Positions 12,801 through 25,269 of a stretch of DNA of 64,000 nucleotides are shown here, piece after piece; positions within the stretch are counted from its first letter, which is position 1, and each line of letters opens with the position of its first letter. This stretch comes from Dipetalonema caudispina (taxonomy: Eukaryota > Nematoda > Chromadorea > Rhabditida > Onchocercidae). The notes under the pieces were generated by a model. That model did no database searches, was not told the DNA's origin, and was given only the letters and a program-made list of their open reading frames with translations. The position numbers and the translations under genes are program-made. Location of the stretch: assembly GCA_013365325.1 (NCBI GenBank), contig JABVXV010000067.1:186532-250531 (forward strand), written 5' to 3'.

Positions 12801-15800
12801 TGAGGATAAAAGCTTGGCATTTTACACGGACATTATATGTACTAAAAAAGAAACAATGCTTAACTCAAACTATATTATCTTTTATGAGATTAGCAAGCAT
12901 TACTAGCAGTAATCTTCTCAATGCTCGAGAAATCTACGTAAAAAAAACTTATCTGATCCTAAACTGGCTCACATCAGAAACTATTTGTTAGTCAAATTAA
13001 CTTACAAGTTGACGTTGCTTGATCTTTAAAAGATCCCGTATTTTATTCCAAAGCAAATTCGCTGCATCTTGACGCCGTCGAATTTCATTACTATGGCTAT
13101 GATCTTCATTAACTAATTCTTCGGCAACATCATTAATTCGTTTTATCTGCATTTTACCATTCGCGTTGATTTCATTTTCGAGTTTCTAAAACAATCAGTT
13201 TTGAAATTTAAAGAAAACATAAAGCTAATACTCCATGCAATTCACTTGCTATAATTTAAAGATATCCAATTGTGATCCCAACTTGTATCAAATTAAATAG
13301 TGCAAAAGATTTAAAGGACCGTTTTCGAGCTAACAATTTGAAGCAATAAATGATCTACGTATAGCAATTATAAAGATACAATGTTGTACTTATTATATGC
13401 ATTGGTTTGTGCCATGCAAATCTTTAACAGTTCAAGTTTTAACTTGAATATTCACTTGTTTGACCTGATATTACACGTACGAGAATTCTTCTACAACTTA
13501 CATTAAATTTCTTCCGCGAAGCCTTAACATTATTTGAAGTAGCGCTGTCAGCGAGAGCTGTTTCTGTCTCTTTTGTCCAGGTTTCAAATTGATCACATTC
13601 ACGTAAAAATTTGTACAGCTTGATTACATCATTGAGAAGTCGTCGACGCCCCTAAAATCCATAAAATTCCATAAGCGGATCCAGATAAATCAGTAAGTAG
13701 AAAAGGAACTGTGACTTTCGAAAGATTTGGAAAAATAGAACATGAATTCGAAAAGTGAGGAATTGAAAGGAATATGGATCCAACATAACTGATGCCCAAA
13801 CTTTACTTCATGAGTACCCACGAGAAAAAACTATCTCTTTCTTTACCTCAGCTAGATTATTTAAATTCCGATAACCAGCGCTTATGGCTTCTTGGCGTTC
13901 CATAATGGCATTCCGAGAACCCTCTGGTTCACGTTCCGTCTTGCGAGTAGTTATTGTTTGTGCAACCGTCACTGTTTCACCTTCCATAATTTTACAATAA
14001 TTTGCGGGTACATAACCTTCGATTCCATCTTGTTTCAGGATACGCCACCAATCATTGTTTGATTTTTCGATCAATGCTAAGATCTTGAAACAAAAATTTT
14101 AAATTGAATCCAGTTCCTTCGGTGTTGACTTCCTCACCGAATATATTCAATACTTCAACTCTCCAAATAAAATCTATCATCTGTAGAATTACGCAAATAG
14201 TCAAAAGCAAGTTTGAAATCTCTGACTCAAAAAAATTGAGAAGACCAAATGAAAAAAGTAAAAATAAATAAATAAAAATCAATCATTGTTTAATCACTTA
14301 TTAATTAATACAAAATGAAATGGATCAAATCATAAGGCAAGCAAACTATCTCAACACTTAACGCTGTCCAATTCAGAAAAATACTCCAATAAATTAAAAC
14401 AATAAGCATAGTACTAACCTCATCTTTTTTAACTTCAATATTGTTTCCAGAGTAAGGGTACAGCATTTTCACTTGAGGTACAATAAGTTCTTCCGTGTCT
14501 TCTTCAATACGCACAACAGCACCCGCAATGAATTCCGTATTTGCTAGCTCTCTTGCCATCTCTTCAAGCCTTATTATATCAGCTCGATAAGCCTGGATCT
14601 CTTCTTCCAAACGCAAATGTCTTTAATTGAAAACACTAAATATAGGTGCTGGCAGTAATAGAAACAGTGAGCTAAAAGAACTTAACTCCCTTCAAAAGTA
14701 ATAAAAATCGATAAAACTTGGAAGTAATCACCTTGATAATAGACTTTCCGATGCTTGTTCATCACGTCCATAGTCACTACTTTTAACGAGTGGCATTTTT
14801 TCACGAATCCAACTTTCTGCTTCATTTGCATCTTGGAAATATTGGTGAGCCTGTTCAGCTTCACGCAGCCACCTTCCAACCGCTTCAACTACCTAAAAAA
14901 CTGCGAATCGATAAAAAGATATAACAAAAACGTCAATAGATATGCAATCCATTTTTTTTCATCGGCACTTTCCCATATCAAACTTTTGCTTTGGTAAAAT
15001 TTTCATTTGGCAGTAAGACTTCCCAATGGAATGCATGTATACCTACAATTTATACTGTTGAACATTCATAAAAATACATCATCGATTTTATCAAAGCAGA
15101 AACCCTAAAAATATGAATGTTCCTCAGAAATCCCTGAAATCTTCAAAAATCCACCTACTTTTCTCAGCTGTTCCCATTTTGCGTGTAAATTGTATATTCT
15201 TGTTTGGATATCCTCTTTATTTTGACCGGTTGCCACCAGTCGTTCACCAGCTGCAATCACTCCTTTTGCTCTCTGCCAATGTCCTTCCATTTCGGTTTCC
15301 AAATTCTATGGTTAAGGGAAATAAAGATCAACTAACTGTTTCAAAGAATTTGCAATGAAAGAAAAATTATTGAAGAGTTACAGAAAAAAATGAAATTTAG
15401 ATTGATAGTATCAAAGTGTTCACCTTAAAAATGCGTCTTAATTGGGCAGTAGCTGAAAGGTCCCTATTTTTGAGAAGCGAAATGCACAAATCTTCTTTCT
15501 CCTGTAACCAACCCATTTCCTCTTCATCGTCTTGGATAAAACGGTACAAATCACGAGCACGATATAAAGCTATCCTGCGCTGTTGACATAACTGTACAAC
15601 GCTGCAAATGTGTGTTTGAAAAAAGAATACCGCTATAGCAGTTCATTAAACTGTCTCAAAATATTAAGGTTAAAACTACTAAAATTTCCGTACCATAATT
15701 TCCTCAAACTATTTCGGGTTTTGAGAGGATTACCTTTCATAAAGGCCGCTCACATCGTCCAACTTCCTTTGTAACACATCGTACTGTTCTCCTTTACCTC

Positions 15801-18800
15801 GAATATAGTCCAATGCTTGCGATGTCACATTTTTCAACAATTCTCCCTGTGAATTGAGTTGTGCTTCGAGAATCTCTTGTTTGCCAAGCAAATCCTCGAC
15901 TCCTAATAAATGCTTGCCAACATCGCGACTTCGAAACTGAGGCTAAAAATATAGCTAATGCAGAGAACAGACCTAATACGATAGAATGGTTAATCACAAT
16001 ACAATCAAGAGACTCGCTGCAAAGATATTAATGAAAGAAACTGGTCAATATCAGAAATTCTATTCGAGACACGAAGATATTTTAATTAAGTTCCAGATTT
16101 TAATAATAAAAAAAACTTTTCTATACTGAAATTTCTACAGGCAATAATCATGCAACTAAAAAATGATTCATGGCAAATGAATCTTACCTCCAGTGCACGT
16201 ATCTCCGATGACAATGTATCTATATCCCGAAGCAAACCCATCAGATCACTTAATGACAAAAGCGCACGACGTCGTGCTTCCAAAGCTGCTAGTAGCTGTG
16301 ACCATTTATCTAAAAGCTCACGTTCACGCATTCGGATTTTATCGCTATCATGATAATTTTCCTTCGATAGCTCCGCAGCCATAAACGACAGTGACTTAAA
16401 CCGATTTTCCTGAAATAGTGCAACATGAAAATTTGAAGGTTTTTTTTATTCAAAATTCAATTCATCTTGACCGTAAATTTTACTATTTTTGCAACAACCT
16501 ACAAAGTCTAAAATTTGAGCAACAATACAATAACAACTGAATTATGATTACAGAAACAACTACAAGAGGAAAATAACGAACCCTGGGTAGTATATCGGCA
16601 GCAATAGCTTGTTGTTTTTTCAGTGAAGCTTCAACCTGAGCAATATTCCTACCCAAATCGAAATCTTGCAAGACAGAACTCATCTCACGTAACCATGCAT
16701 CTCGTAATCCTGCTTTGCGTTCAAACTTCTGCGCCATAAGTTCCAATCTTTCCTGCCTGGAAATTTTGCTTTTTTATGTTTATACTGTATTGGCTAGTAG
16801 CTAGAATGGTGTTGAATCTTTCAAAATATTTGATTCTTGTTGCGAGTTTCCTAATGATGTCCCTGAAGGAAAAATACCAAGAAAGTCGTTTTTTAATTTG
16901 AAGTTTTTCTGCAAAGGCTGGAAGTTCAAAAAAAATAAATAAATCAACCTCCGCAATTCCGTCATAAGCGCTAGCTGTCTGTCATTTTCAGAATGATCCA
17001 AAAGTGCCCAAGCTGATTCAATATCATGCATAAATAAGCCTGAAAAATTAGTAACTAAAAAACTAACAAATATATCGGAATTTCTGCTAAAAAATATATT
17101 TCTCAAATTTCTGCGAGTTTTTAATAATTCTAATACTGAGTGATATTTACTTCATTGCAATGCTTAAAAATACCCGGTGGTGGAACATATGGTTTCCTTC
17201 CCATGGCCTTCCTCTTCGTTTGTATGGTGAAAAACAAAGCTTCTAATTCTCCCTTCTCCTTGTACCTAAAATGTTCATCTGTTAGAAACGATATTCATGA
17301 TTAGTATAAGAAATTACTGCTTATAATCTCGCAGTAGAGTCCAAAAACTTGAATTTGATGTCCTCTCGATGTCAAAAAGAGGATAATGCAAAGAAAATGT
17401 TTGGGACAAAAACATAATGAAGCAATGCCACGAAATAAATTCCGACAAAACGCGTACTTCGGTGGTTTTTCCACAGTGCGATAGTTTTTGAATGCCAATA
17501 ATTCATCCTGAATTCCTTTTAGCGAATTCGGGAATTTCCGATCGTTCAGCATTGCAATAGTTTGCTGTATCCAAAGAAGCAACTCCGAACACAGCGCTTC
17601 GTAATCTTCTTGAAGTTGATCAGAAGACATGAGGCTACCGACAATCTATAAACAATGCGAGAGATACTCTGCTATCAGTACAACGAATAAGTCGACTATT
17701 GTTTCGTGAAGATAATAGGGTACAGTTTAAGCTTCGTTTCATCGTGCACATTCCATGACCGTGATTTTTTGAGAATGCACAATCGATTAAAACAATAAAG
17801 CTAATTTGGAAAGGTCTGGACTGAAATCGAAATTTGTAATTAACTTAAAAATTCTGAAATGATGGTGGAAATGAAACAAGGTTGGGTTAACTTTTACTAA
17901 CATTCAGACGACATAACCGATTCATTAATACTACTCACCTTAGCAACTCTTCTAGCACCAGTCATTTCTGTTTTTTGCTTTGCAAAATGGTGATAGTAGA
18001 GGGAAACGTAAGTAATAATAGACTTCTCATCCGGATGAGCAACATTAACATCTTCAGCGTCCAACAAACGTGCAATATCTAGCTTTTTCTCTGCTACATC
18101 GAAAGCATTATTCAAATTTCCGATTGCATCTTGCGGCGACAAATTCTCGTAACTGATCAAATCTGGCCTTAAATGATCTTCATTAGCTGAATGGTTTTAC
18201 AATAGAATACGAAAATGACACTGTACCGTTGTAGTTATTCGGACCAGTGTAAAAAGTGAACATACTGAGAACATCGGAGAGACACTATTAGTGCAAGTTG
18301 GCAAAGAACTGGAAAAGTTATCAATTTACATAGCACCTTATTTCAACTTTTCCTGATGAATAAATGTGAGATTATACTAACCTATGGGCATGAATCAGTG
18401 CATTGAAAGCTAGACCATTACGCCATGAAGTGGTGAAATTCTCAACTTTGGAATTTGCATAACCAGCTGTTTTTCTTTGGCACCATAACAGAAGTGCATC
18501 TTTCGCATGTTTTCTTTCACCAGATTCTTCGTCCATCTGAAATTTAACGCTTTCGTAAACAAAAACAAATCGATTTCGAACTAGTCTTATTTCACATTAA
18601 TTTTAAAAGATTCTCATTACAAATTAACATCATTCATCATCTTTAAGTCTCAAATATCATGTAAAACAATTGGCACATATTTGTGAATTCACCGGGATTG
18701 AAATCGTATCAATCTGGAAACGAAGAATGATCGTCCAAATAAGACCAAGAATAAGCCGTTCATTTCGATCCAGAATATCTTCCGCACCAATGTTTTCAAG

Positions 18801-21800
18801 CTGCAAATAACTAATTTTGAGAATACTAGTTTAATTTCATCGAGCTAAAATGCTCTCAGGCATTGATTCCAACTATTCTCGTATTTTTAATAATTAAACA
18901 CTCTCTCAATCTTTCATTTTCGTTGACTTTAATAATGGCAATTACGTATGAGATTAAAGATTAGCCACTCAGAATTCAAAAACTTAGTTGGTTTCACAGC
19001 TCTGTTAGTAGGAAAAACATATTGGTTTGCTATTTTATGATATATTTTGAAAGTTGCAGCTAATTCCGAAGATATTTGCATAAAAATAAAAAACAGAAAC
19101 GAAATAAAAATAAGGATGAAAATGTCCTCTACTTCAAATTTAGATCGTTCATTTTAATAAAAAAAAGAATTAATGCTACTTCTTACGTAAATGGAATGCT
19201 TTCATAAACCGATATGAAATGTGCGGTAGGAACGATGAAAAAACACATAAAAAGCAACCAGATGAGATGAAACATTTTCATCACGAATAACAGATGGTCT
19301 ATAGAGATCTAAACCTCCGCAACGGATAACAAAGGAGTGTTGGATATTTTATACTGAAATTCTCGTTGCAATAATAGGCAAGAATCACGCCATGTGCACC
19401 ATTTTCAAATGTGCAGTCATGCATCAAATTATTTTCAATTTCGACAAAGAAGGAAGGTCAAAATTATCATAAAGACATAAATATTCCCGTCCCCGTAATT
19501 AGAATCATACAATAAATCATGCCCGATTAAAACTGATATAAAATCCTTGATGACAATGTCTTAAAACCTGACCTGAATCCGCTTTTTCTTCAAGAAATCC
19601 AGTGTTTTGTTAAGATTTTCAATTTTTTGCACTCGCATTCGACCTCGATTTGGTTTACCGAGCTTTTCACCCGAGATAATTTCCAGCAATTTCATTAATA
19701 GTACTCCATCTCCAAGATCCACGAATAAATCGACGATTTCAAGTCGTGCCTGGAAACAATCGTCATCAGCACCAGCAACATTACCAATATTAGTAGTACT
19801 TTTATAGTTAAAACTACCATGTAGTATTACTATTAGTAACAGTATTAGTTTTACGATTATTACTTTGCTCCTATAATATGATTCAATCTGGAAAGTTTCA
19901 TCATAAACAGGAACATTCGTACGGTGCAGGATTTCGAAACTATCAATTTTTAATTTTTAGTTTCGATTTTGGACAAAGTATTGCATAGCATCGCGTTAGT
20001 AGCGACCAGTTACATTTTTCACCGACTTAAGTAATTAATCTTAGTAGCTAGGTAGAAGCAAACCATGTAAAATAGTAAGGCTGACGTCATTTTGAGGCAA
20101 CTTACCTTAAAAATTAAACATTTTCATTAGTTCATAGAAAACAGAATTCATGCAATTTTGGATTGTAAGGAACAATGCAGCGAATGGTCAATTTACAAGC
20201 GAAGAAATAAAAAAATTTAAAACTACGATCATTTATTTATATAAATTCACTAATTTAATTCTATTTATTTAAAACTCAGATGAAAACACAGGAAAACAGC
20301 TTCAGTAAAAATAAAAAATTAATGCTGATAACAGTGGTAATAAAGGTAACGATTTGAATATTTGGTAACCCCTTTTTAGTTCTGTGATAATAAGAATCAC
20401 GTGATACTCCCAGAAACCCTTCATACCATAGTTAGCACCCTGCCAGTGAAGCTACAAGCTCCTAGTCCTTAGCATTCCGCAGGGACGATATATATCGCGC
20501 AATAGAATTTAGCAATAATGTTAATAAAATGAACGTTAGTCTGCTTATGTGATTTTATTTTATCTTAGCTTCGGCAATCGTCAGACCAAGTGTTCTCATC
20601 TTTGTGAGAAAGAAAAGTTGATGTCCGCAAAAACAGATTCAGAGACAATGCGGAACAATTTATTACAAATGTATTTTCACTTTGAAAAATGGACAAATCT
20701 TTTTTCTATAAAAAAGCTAACTTTACTGGCATTATTATAGGACATCTTCAGTTCTTTGCCTCTCAAATCGTTGAATCAAACAAAAATTTCGTGAAACCGA
20801 TAGAATGAAAAACGTGGAAAGTCATTTGAATGGCTCGAACTAAGCTGGAGATGAGTTGATGACATAGGATAATTTTACGTTTAAATTTTGGTATAAATAT
20901 ATAACCACAAACGTTGTCTATTTATAATAATGATTTTGAATTTATAATAATGATTTAAATTTTGGTTTAAATTTCGGTATAAATATATAACCACAAACGT
21001 TGTCCATTTATAATAATGATTTTGAATTTGTCGAAATGTTGAATCTTTACAAAGTTACTACAACTTCATACTCTGATTCATGATTTACTACAAACAAAAA
21101 TCACTGACTCACATAAAATTTTCTTATATTCATGGCAGAATTACTGGATAAAAAGCATGCAGATCCATCTCTAACTGGAAAGCTGAAAAACATACGACCC
21201 TAAATACCACATGAAACAGATGGCGCTCAATTAAAAACTGAAAGCTATACAGGACTTGAAAAATTGAAAACTTACTCTGTTGAGGAATGAATTACACCAT
21301 TTGGTAAATGTTTTTTTCTGGATATGCACTCGTTCATCCTGTAACTGCTTGATACGATTCCGCTCGAACGACAACGTTGGATCACTGAATTCGTCATACT
21401 CATCCGGCAGCAATTGTGACTGACTTTTTTCAAACCCATTTTTGTTCACCCGTGGAACTTGAACCTATAAAAACATTTCGATAGAATATATCTGGATCAT
21501 ATTTCTGGATGTATTCGACTGAATAGATTACTACAAAATGTACTGGTAAAGGTAGATTCTAGATGATAACTATGTTAGTTTAGCTGAAAGCCTTTAAAAA
21601 ACGAAACAAATTTCCTGTTGCGATTAACTGAGTTTACCACTTCTGCACTAGTAACAATTCATGATTGTTGTAAAAATGAAAGAAAGAATTGAAAAGAGAA
21701 GCATACTTGTATTTCATATTTCGGCATTTTCTTCTCTGATTCAAATGAATAGTTTTGTTCAGCAACGTTCGAATTGCACCATGCGTTATGTTTTGCTGGC

Positions 21801-21987
21801 GCAGAATGGAAGGAAGCTGACCACATTAATAGAAATTTAATCTTTTTTTTATATGCGATCAATAATAATGGAAGAATGCAAACGAACGCTATGAATCGTT
21901 AACGGAGAGCAAGTTAAATATGAACTGAGTTACAAGGCCTAAGGAATGCTCTGATGTGACTGTTGTCCACTTACATTCTTTGTGCAT
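291..21987 (-). CDS. sma-1: Beta-heavy spectrin (SMA-1/Karst type), 5' two thirds, 3' end outside window
   Basis: Beta-heavy spectrin pairs with alpha-spectrin in the apical membrane skeleton of epithelia; in C. elegans SMA-1 shapes the elongating embryo and excretory canal (family knowledge). I traced 49 exons with canonical splice sites and matching phases, about 2,870 codons. Order: 41-residue leader, two CH actin-binding domains (about residues 90-327), spectrin repeats, an SH3 domain near residues 862-915, then more repeats to the window edge, about 23 in all. The SH3 inside repeat 5 marks the heavy form; ordinary beta-spectrin lacks it. The last exon seen (291-461) ends in phase 2 at a good donor, so the remaining repeats and C-terminus lie before base 1. 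Introns are mostly 50-500 bp; the longest separate the CH exons. The only junction that does not close cleanly is between 2599 and 2349 (separate entry). The family call is very secure; individual boundaries are read by eye. Confidence 0.96.
2454..2463 (-). other. sma-1: Possible 10-nt micro-exon of sma-1
   Basis: The exon at 2599-2826 has its only good donor (CTTAA|gttaca) in phase 2, but the exon starting at 2349 must be read in phase 0 ([10 protein letters not shown]). A direct join would frameshift. Between them the minus strand reads cttaag|TTATATCATG|gtaagg, a 10-nt piece with an acceptor and a consensus donor that would restore the frame and add three residues. A 39-nt alternative (same donor, acceptor at about 2493) does not restore it. 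Other explanations are a non-canonical intron or a sequence error. Confidence 0.35.
4092..8711 (-). other. sma-1: sma-1 exons 29-39: further spectrin repeats
   Basis: Exons are 8601-8711, 8400-8501, 8116-8240, 7518-7785, 7099-7244, 6336-6741, 5956-6069, 5389-5499, 5045-5194, 4703-4870 and 4092-4301. All splice in frame with GT-AG sites; the donor at 8116 is TATAA|gtaggt in phase 2. Repeats are recognisable from AWINEQ (7.57 kb), the [15 protein letters not shown] helix (8.4 kb) and [10 protein letters not shown] (4.18 kb). The 406-nt exon at 6336 is the largest in the gene. It has a longer B-C loop containing YPGGNAEH. Confidence 0.9.
8267..8321. repeat. Perfect 17-bp inverted repeat in a sma-1 intron
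   Basis: The arms TGGAAGGCTTTGAAATG (8267-8283) and its exact reverse complement (8305-8321) are separated by 21 nt. The pair lies in the intron between the exons ending 8240 and starting 8400. No terminal target duplication or transposon feature was seen. Confidence 0.9.
9053..14083 (-). other. sma-1: sma-1 exons 18-28: central spectrin repeats
   Basis: Exons are 13847-14083 (end of SH3 and following helix), 13502-13651, 13006-13185, 12417-12623, 12104-12255, 11598-11820, 11165-11341, 10825-10974, 10258-10518, 9511-9905 and 9053-9248. All join in frame. They show the roughly 106-residue repeat with a conserved helix-A tryptophan (for example SQWIAEKRK at 10.4 kb and HWISEKVP at 9.15 kb) and helix-B KKHE-like motifs. 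The 395-nt exon at 9511 is one of the longest and holds more than one complete repeat. Confidence 0.9.
13985..14481 (-). other. sma-1: SH3 domain inserted in spectrin repeat 5
   Basis: The domain is split over two exons. The ALYPY-type start ([11 protein letters not shown]...EVKKDE) is in exon 17 near 14420-14481. The rest ([13 protein letters not shown], then [13 protein letters not shown]) is in exon 18 near 13985-14083. The ALYDY-like motif, the WW pair and the final YVPANY are all present, so the proline-peptide binding groove looks intact. An SH3 at this position is the diagnostic feature of beta-heavy spectrins. Confidence 0.95.
14419..17645 (-). other. sma-1: sma-1 exons 8-17: first spectrin repeats up to the SH3
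   Basis: Exons are 17458-17645, 17174-17265, 16949-17039, 16582-16756, 16188-16409, 15734-15942, 15424-15601, 15159-15305, 14732-14892 and 14419-14620. They cover repeats 1-5. The linker KPYVPPPG followed by [17 protein letters not shown] is the conserved start of the first partial repeat of beta-spectrins. The donor at 17174 (CCG-G|gtattt) was chosen over one at 17151 because only it keeps this motif in frame. Later exons show the heptad pattern with the repeat tryptophans (AEAWIxEK-like and KWEQLRK-like). Confidence 0.9.
17939..21464 (-). other. sma-1: sma-1 exons 3-7: tandem calponin-homology actin-binding domain
   Basis: Exons are 21276-21464, 19573-19749, 18693-18800, 18382-18536 and 17939-18167. 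CH1 opens with the hallmark KKTFTKW and continues through [18 protein letters not shown] and the LENIG...[12 protein letters not shown] signature. CH2 carries [16 protein letters not shown], the [21 protein letters not shown] motif and [12 protein letters not shown]. All are strongly conserved in the spectrin/alpha-actinin family and bind F-actin. Introns 3-6 are the largest in the gene, up to about 1.5 kb (19750-21275), and hold no other gene I can recognise. Confidence 0.95.
20881..21029. repeat. Duplicated 63-bp block, 86-bp period
   Basis: Bases 20881-20943 recur at 20967-21029 with two differences. Both copies contain the core AACCACAAACGTTGT. The short piece TTTATAATAATGATTT occurs three times in the block. 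It lies in the large first CH-domain intron of sma-1. Confidence 0.9.
21707..21987 (-). other. sma-1: sma-1 exons 1-2: start codon and N-terminal leader
   Basis: Exon 1 coding part is 21975-21987 (Met-His-Lys-Glu plus one base) followed by a consensus donor GTAAGT. Exon 2 is 21707-21816, starting after GGTCAG. The phase of 1 matches and gives a 41-residue leader ending MPKYEIQ, which joins in phase 0 to the exon at 21464. The start is uncertain. An in-frame ATG sits in exon 2 at 21727, and the exon 2 frame stays open upstream to 21862, so an internal or trans-spliced start would give a shorter leader. The leader has no recognised domain, and N-termini of spectrins vary widely before the CH domains. 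Confidence 0.6.
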
Positions 21988-24900
21988 GGGAGGTTCGTAG
22001 TTAATGGGGACAACTATGGACTAACAGCAGGACAACTACATGCGACAATCGACAACAGCAAAAGCTACGAGGTAACTGACGAAAGGGGGCAAAATCCGTG
22101 TAGATGAGGTCAAGGTCCCCGTAAAGCCTGCACTCCACATACAATGATATACATACAGAGACATACATACCAATACAAACTCTTATATATACTACATAGA
22201 AAAGTCCATCGTTCGATAGAAATTCCTTTCCTTTCGCCTTAGTGGTAGACACATAATCGCTTATTATTAATGCATCGGTCAGTTGGTATTATCAGTTATC
22301 GAAAATGCACTCTAAATGTATGGTTGACCATTCATGACCATTAAAGATCTATTTGCAACATTACGCAGGCTTAAATACGATAAGGTGGCAAAGAAACCAT
22401 TTCGTAATACATAAATTTCATCCATCAGTGTACTTTGAACATTTAAAATCCACAATATCTTTTGCAACAAATATTGATAATTTGAAGGAAGAGGACAATC
22501 AAACAGACATATCATCCTGGAAATATTTCGAATTTCAACTATTACAACTATTTATGAATTCCGTATACTTTATTGGGATTTTAAGGCTCTAAAATATATC
22601 ACTATTGAAGAGTTGAAATATTTTCGTTAATGCAATGTTTTAACTATGATATTAGTTGGAAGTTTAGAGAATTCCAGTCCAAATCAAATAAAGACAGATT
22701 CTCTGACTTGAAATGATATTCATAGATTGCTGAAAGACTTCAAACGATCATCCAAAAAGTGACAGAATTCCCTTACTCCGTACTCCTTACCTAATTATCT
22801 AAACAAACAAATAAATCCTTTGCAAAGTTCAAGAATATTTTAGAATCTTATTAAATGGACTTTGTCAAAGATTTCCCTTTTTCGTCTTCTCTAGCTATCA
22901 ATGATTTACATGAAAAAATGATTAGTTGACCTTTTAAAGTCAACAAAAACAATCAGAAATATGCTAACATAATTATACATATGTGTACCATTCAACATAG
23001 CAGCAGTTAACACTAAATTTGAAATATAACAAACAACGGATCACTTAGGCAGTAACAATGTTACACTTCAGTTATTTTTTGTAATTAAATACCCTTGAAG
23101 TTGACAAAAACTATAAGATACGAAGTCATTTTATAGATCTTTACCTTCCAGTATAAGATTAACAGGTAAAATAGTATCTTTTGAGCAACTCTCGTTCAAA
23201 TTTCAATTCCTCCATCATTTAAAATGTTCTCACTTTTTAAGCTAACTTTTCAATTTATATAGTTACAAAAAAAAAAAAAGTATGTAGAACAGATCACCGT
23301 ACCTGATAGGGATGATGACCTCACTCATTCAAAGTAATCTGTCTTGTGAAAGAAAATGTAAGAGCAAACAACTGCAAGGCAAGCTAATCATACTACACCG
23401 ATCGCTACCACAGTGTCAGAGAGCATTCCTACTGCTGCTTCTACGGAATGCATCAAATTCGTCATTTATATGTATCGATCACTAAAATGCATACAACTCC
23501 ATGAGGGACAGTTTGGTCTAATCGTTGAAACTGAAATGAAAGGTTCAACACATTTTGAGGATACAAATTTGCCAGTAAAGATGGCATTTTTTTTTTTTTT
23601 TTTTTGTTCCTTCATTTCACTTTTTTCTTTCTTATCTCAAATTCCAACATCAAACTCTCATCGCTGAATTAAATTCCAAGTGTACATCATTCGAAATTAC
23701 CCCTTCCACTTCTCTCAATGCGACAACAACGGAAATCCTGAAATATGTCACAGCTATCCAGAAGATAGTGTATCTACAGTATTAAAGTATAAAAGTCGAA
23801 ATTAAATTCTGGAATTATTATTCTCTCGAAAGGAATTGTCGAATATAGTAACTCTGATATTAAGAAATTTAAGATGAAAATTTTGACATAGAGTATAACG
23901 TTAGGTATAATTTTGTTCCTAATAATCCTGATCTTGGTGAGAAGTATATCTTGGCTCAATGATGATGTTGAAAAAGACAAGTAATGCAGAGGCCTATGTA
24001 AACCGCATAATTTGTTTCAAATATCCTGAAATGTCGAAATCGAGAGAAAGTTTCAGTGGAAGTGTTTCTAAAATTTGCCTAAAATTCGAATAAAAAATGC
24101 AAAGAAGGAAATTCAAAGAATTTCAACAATACAGAAAGTTCATCAACAGTACAGCAAGCTATTAGTGCTTCGTACGCCATACTTATCCAATCTTAAAATG
24201 ATCTTTGGGTAAATGATAAAGTAGTGTAATAGGAAGAAAAGACATCATATTCAATCATGATCAATCATCCTTCTGATCATTACAGAAACGGTTTACAATC
24301 TGGCCTTTTACCCCGTTCATCATGTTATCGGTATGTTCTCATTCTTTGCAAAATACTCACTAAAAAATATAAAAATTTACAAATTATGTGAAATATTCAT
24401 AAGTTTAACTATTTTTACATAATATAGAAATTAATTATTTTTATCAATTTTATTTTATCGTTCCATTAAACTACTGTAAATGATGGTGTTAATGAAGTAA
24501 ATTATAACTTAATGAGTTAATTAACCTTCCTTAATGAGCAAATAATAACTTGAACATACACAACATTATCATAATCGAATTAAAAATTTACCTAAGGATG
24601 AAATGTGATTGTTTCAACTATCAAATAGTAACATTATTAATGTAATATAAACAAAAAGATAGGTTATGAAGATAGATGTATATATTTATTATTTGAGAAT
24701 GAAATGAACATTTAATAAGTACTTATTTCCTTTTTAAATTTTGAATAAAATATGAATGAAATGGTAAGCAATAAATGAATCATATTGTGACAAACATTTA
24801 CATAACATACGTTTTGCTTACAATAATGATTTCCTGTTTTGTAATGAATCATATAACTATTACCGAATTTTTAATCGAATTTCATACTAATAATCCATCA

Positions 24901-24998
24901 ATAATAATACAAACATGAATGTAATATATACATCTATCTATCTCTGTATTAAGAAATAATTGAATATTGAATTGATTGATTAAAAATTATTTGAAAGG

Positions 24999-25031
<33 letters not shown>
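24999..25031. repeat. GA microsatellite
   Basis: About 16 GA units, interrupted once by AAA near 25008. Simple repeat in the spacer. Confidence 0.95.
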
Positions 25032-25163
25032 GTACGAAATAAGAGCAATTCTCTTCATGAAACATTAAAAATGGAATAGAAAAAAGGAGAAAAAAATTAA
25101 AAAAAAAAAAAAAATTTTTCACCTCTGTTTATTCACCCAAATCAAACATTCATCATCATCCCA

Positions 25164-25205
25164 TTGAGGGTAATAATCATCTAAACCAATCATTATTACC
25201 CTCAA
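25164..25205. repeat. 14-bp perfect hairpin
   Basis: TTGAGGGTAATAAT (25164-25177) pairs perfectly with 25192-25205 across a 14-nt loop. It sits just before the TGTC-rich tract. Confidence 0.85.
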
Positions 25206-25217
25206 TCTATATATTCA

Positions 25218-25269
25218 TGTCTCTTTGTCTATTTGTCCGTCTGTCTGTCTGTCTGTCCATGTGTCTGTC
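25218..25269. repeat. Degenerate TGTC tetranucleotide repeat
   Basis: Repeated TGTC/TGTCTG units, with four perfect TCTG copies near 25240-25256. Confidence 0.85.

Noticed and set aside
17151..17265. Longer version of a spectrin exon ending at 17151
   Set aside because: That donor would put the next exon out of frame; the donor at 17174 restores the conserved VPPPGLF linker.
22001..22252. Minus-strand frame upstream of sma-1
   Set aside because: It runs into the first-exon region, but the Cys-, Val- and Tyr-rich peptide has no similarity and its frame is not joined to the spectrin frame; more likely 5' UTR or promoter.
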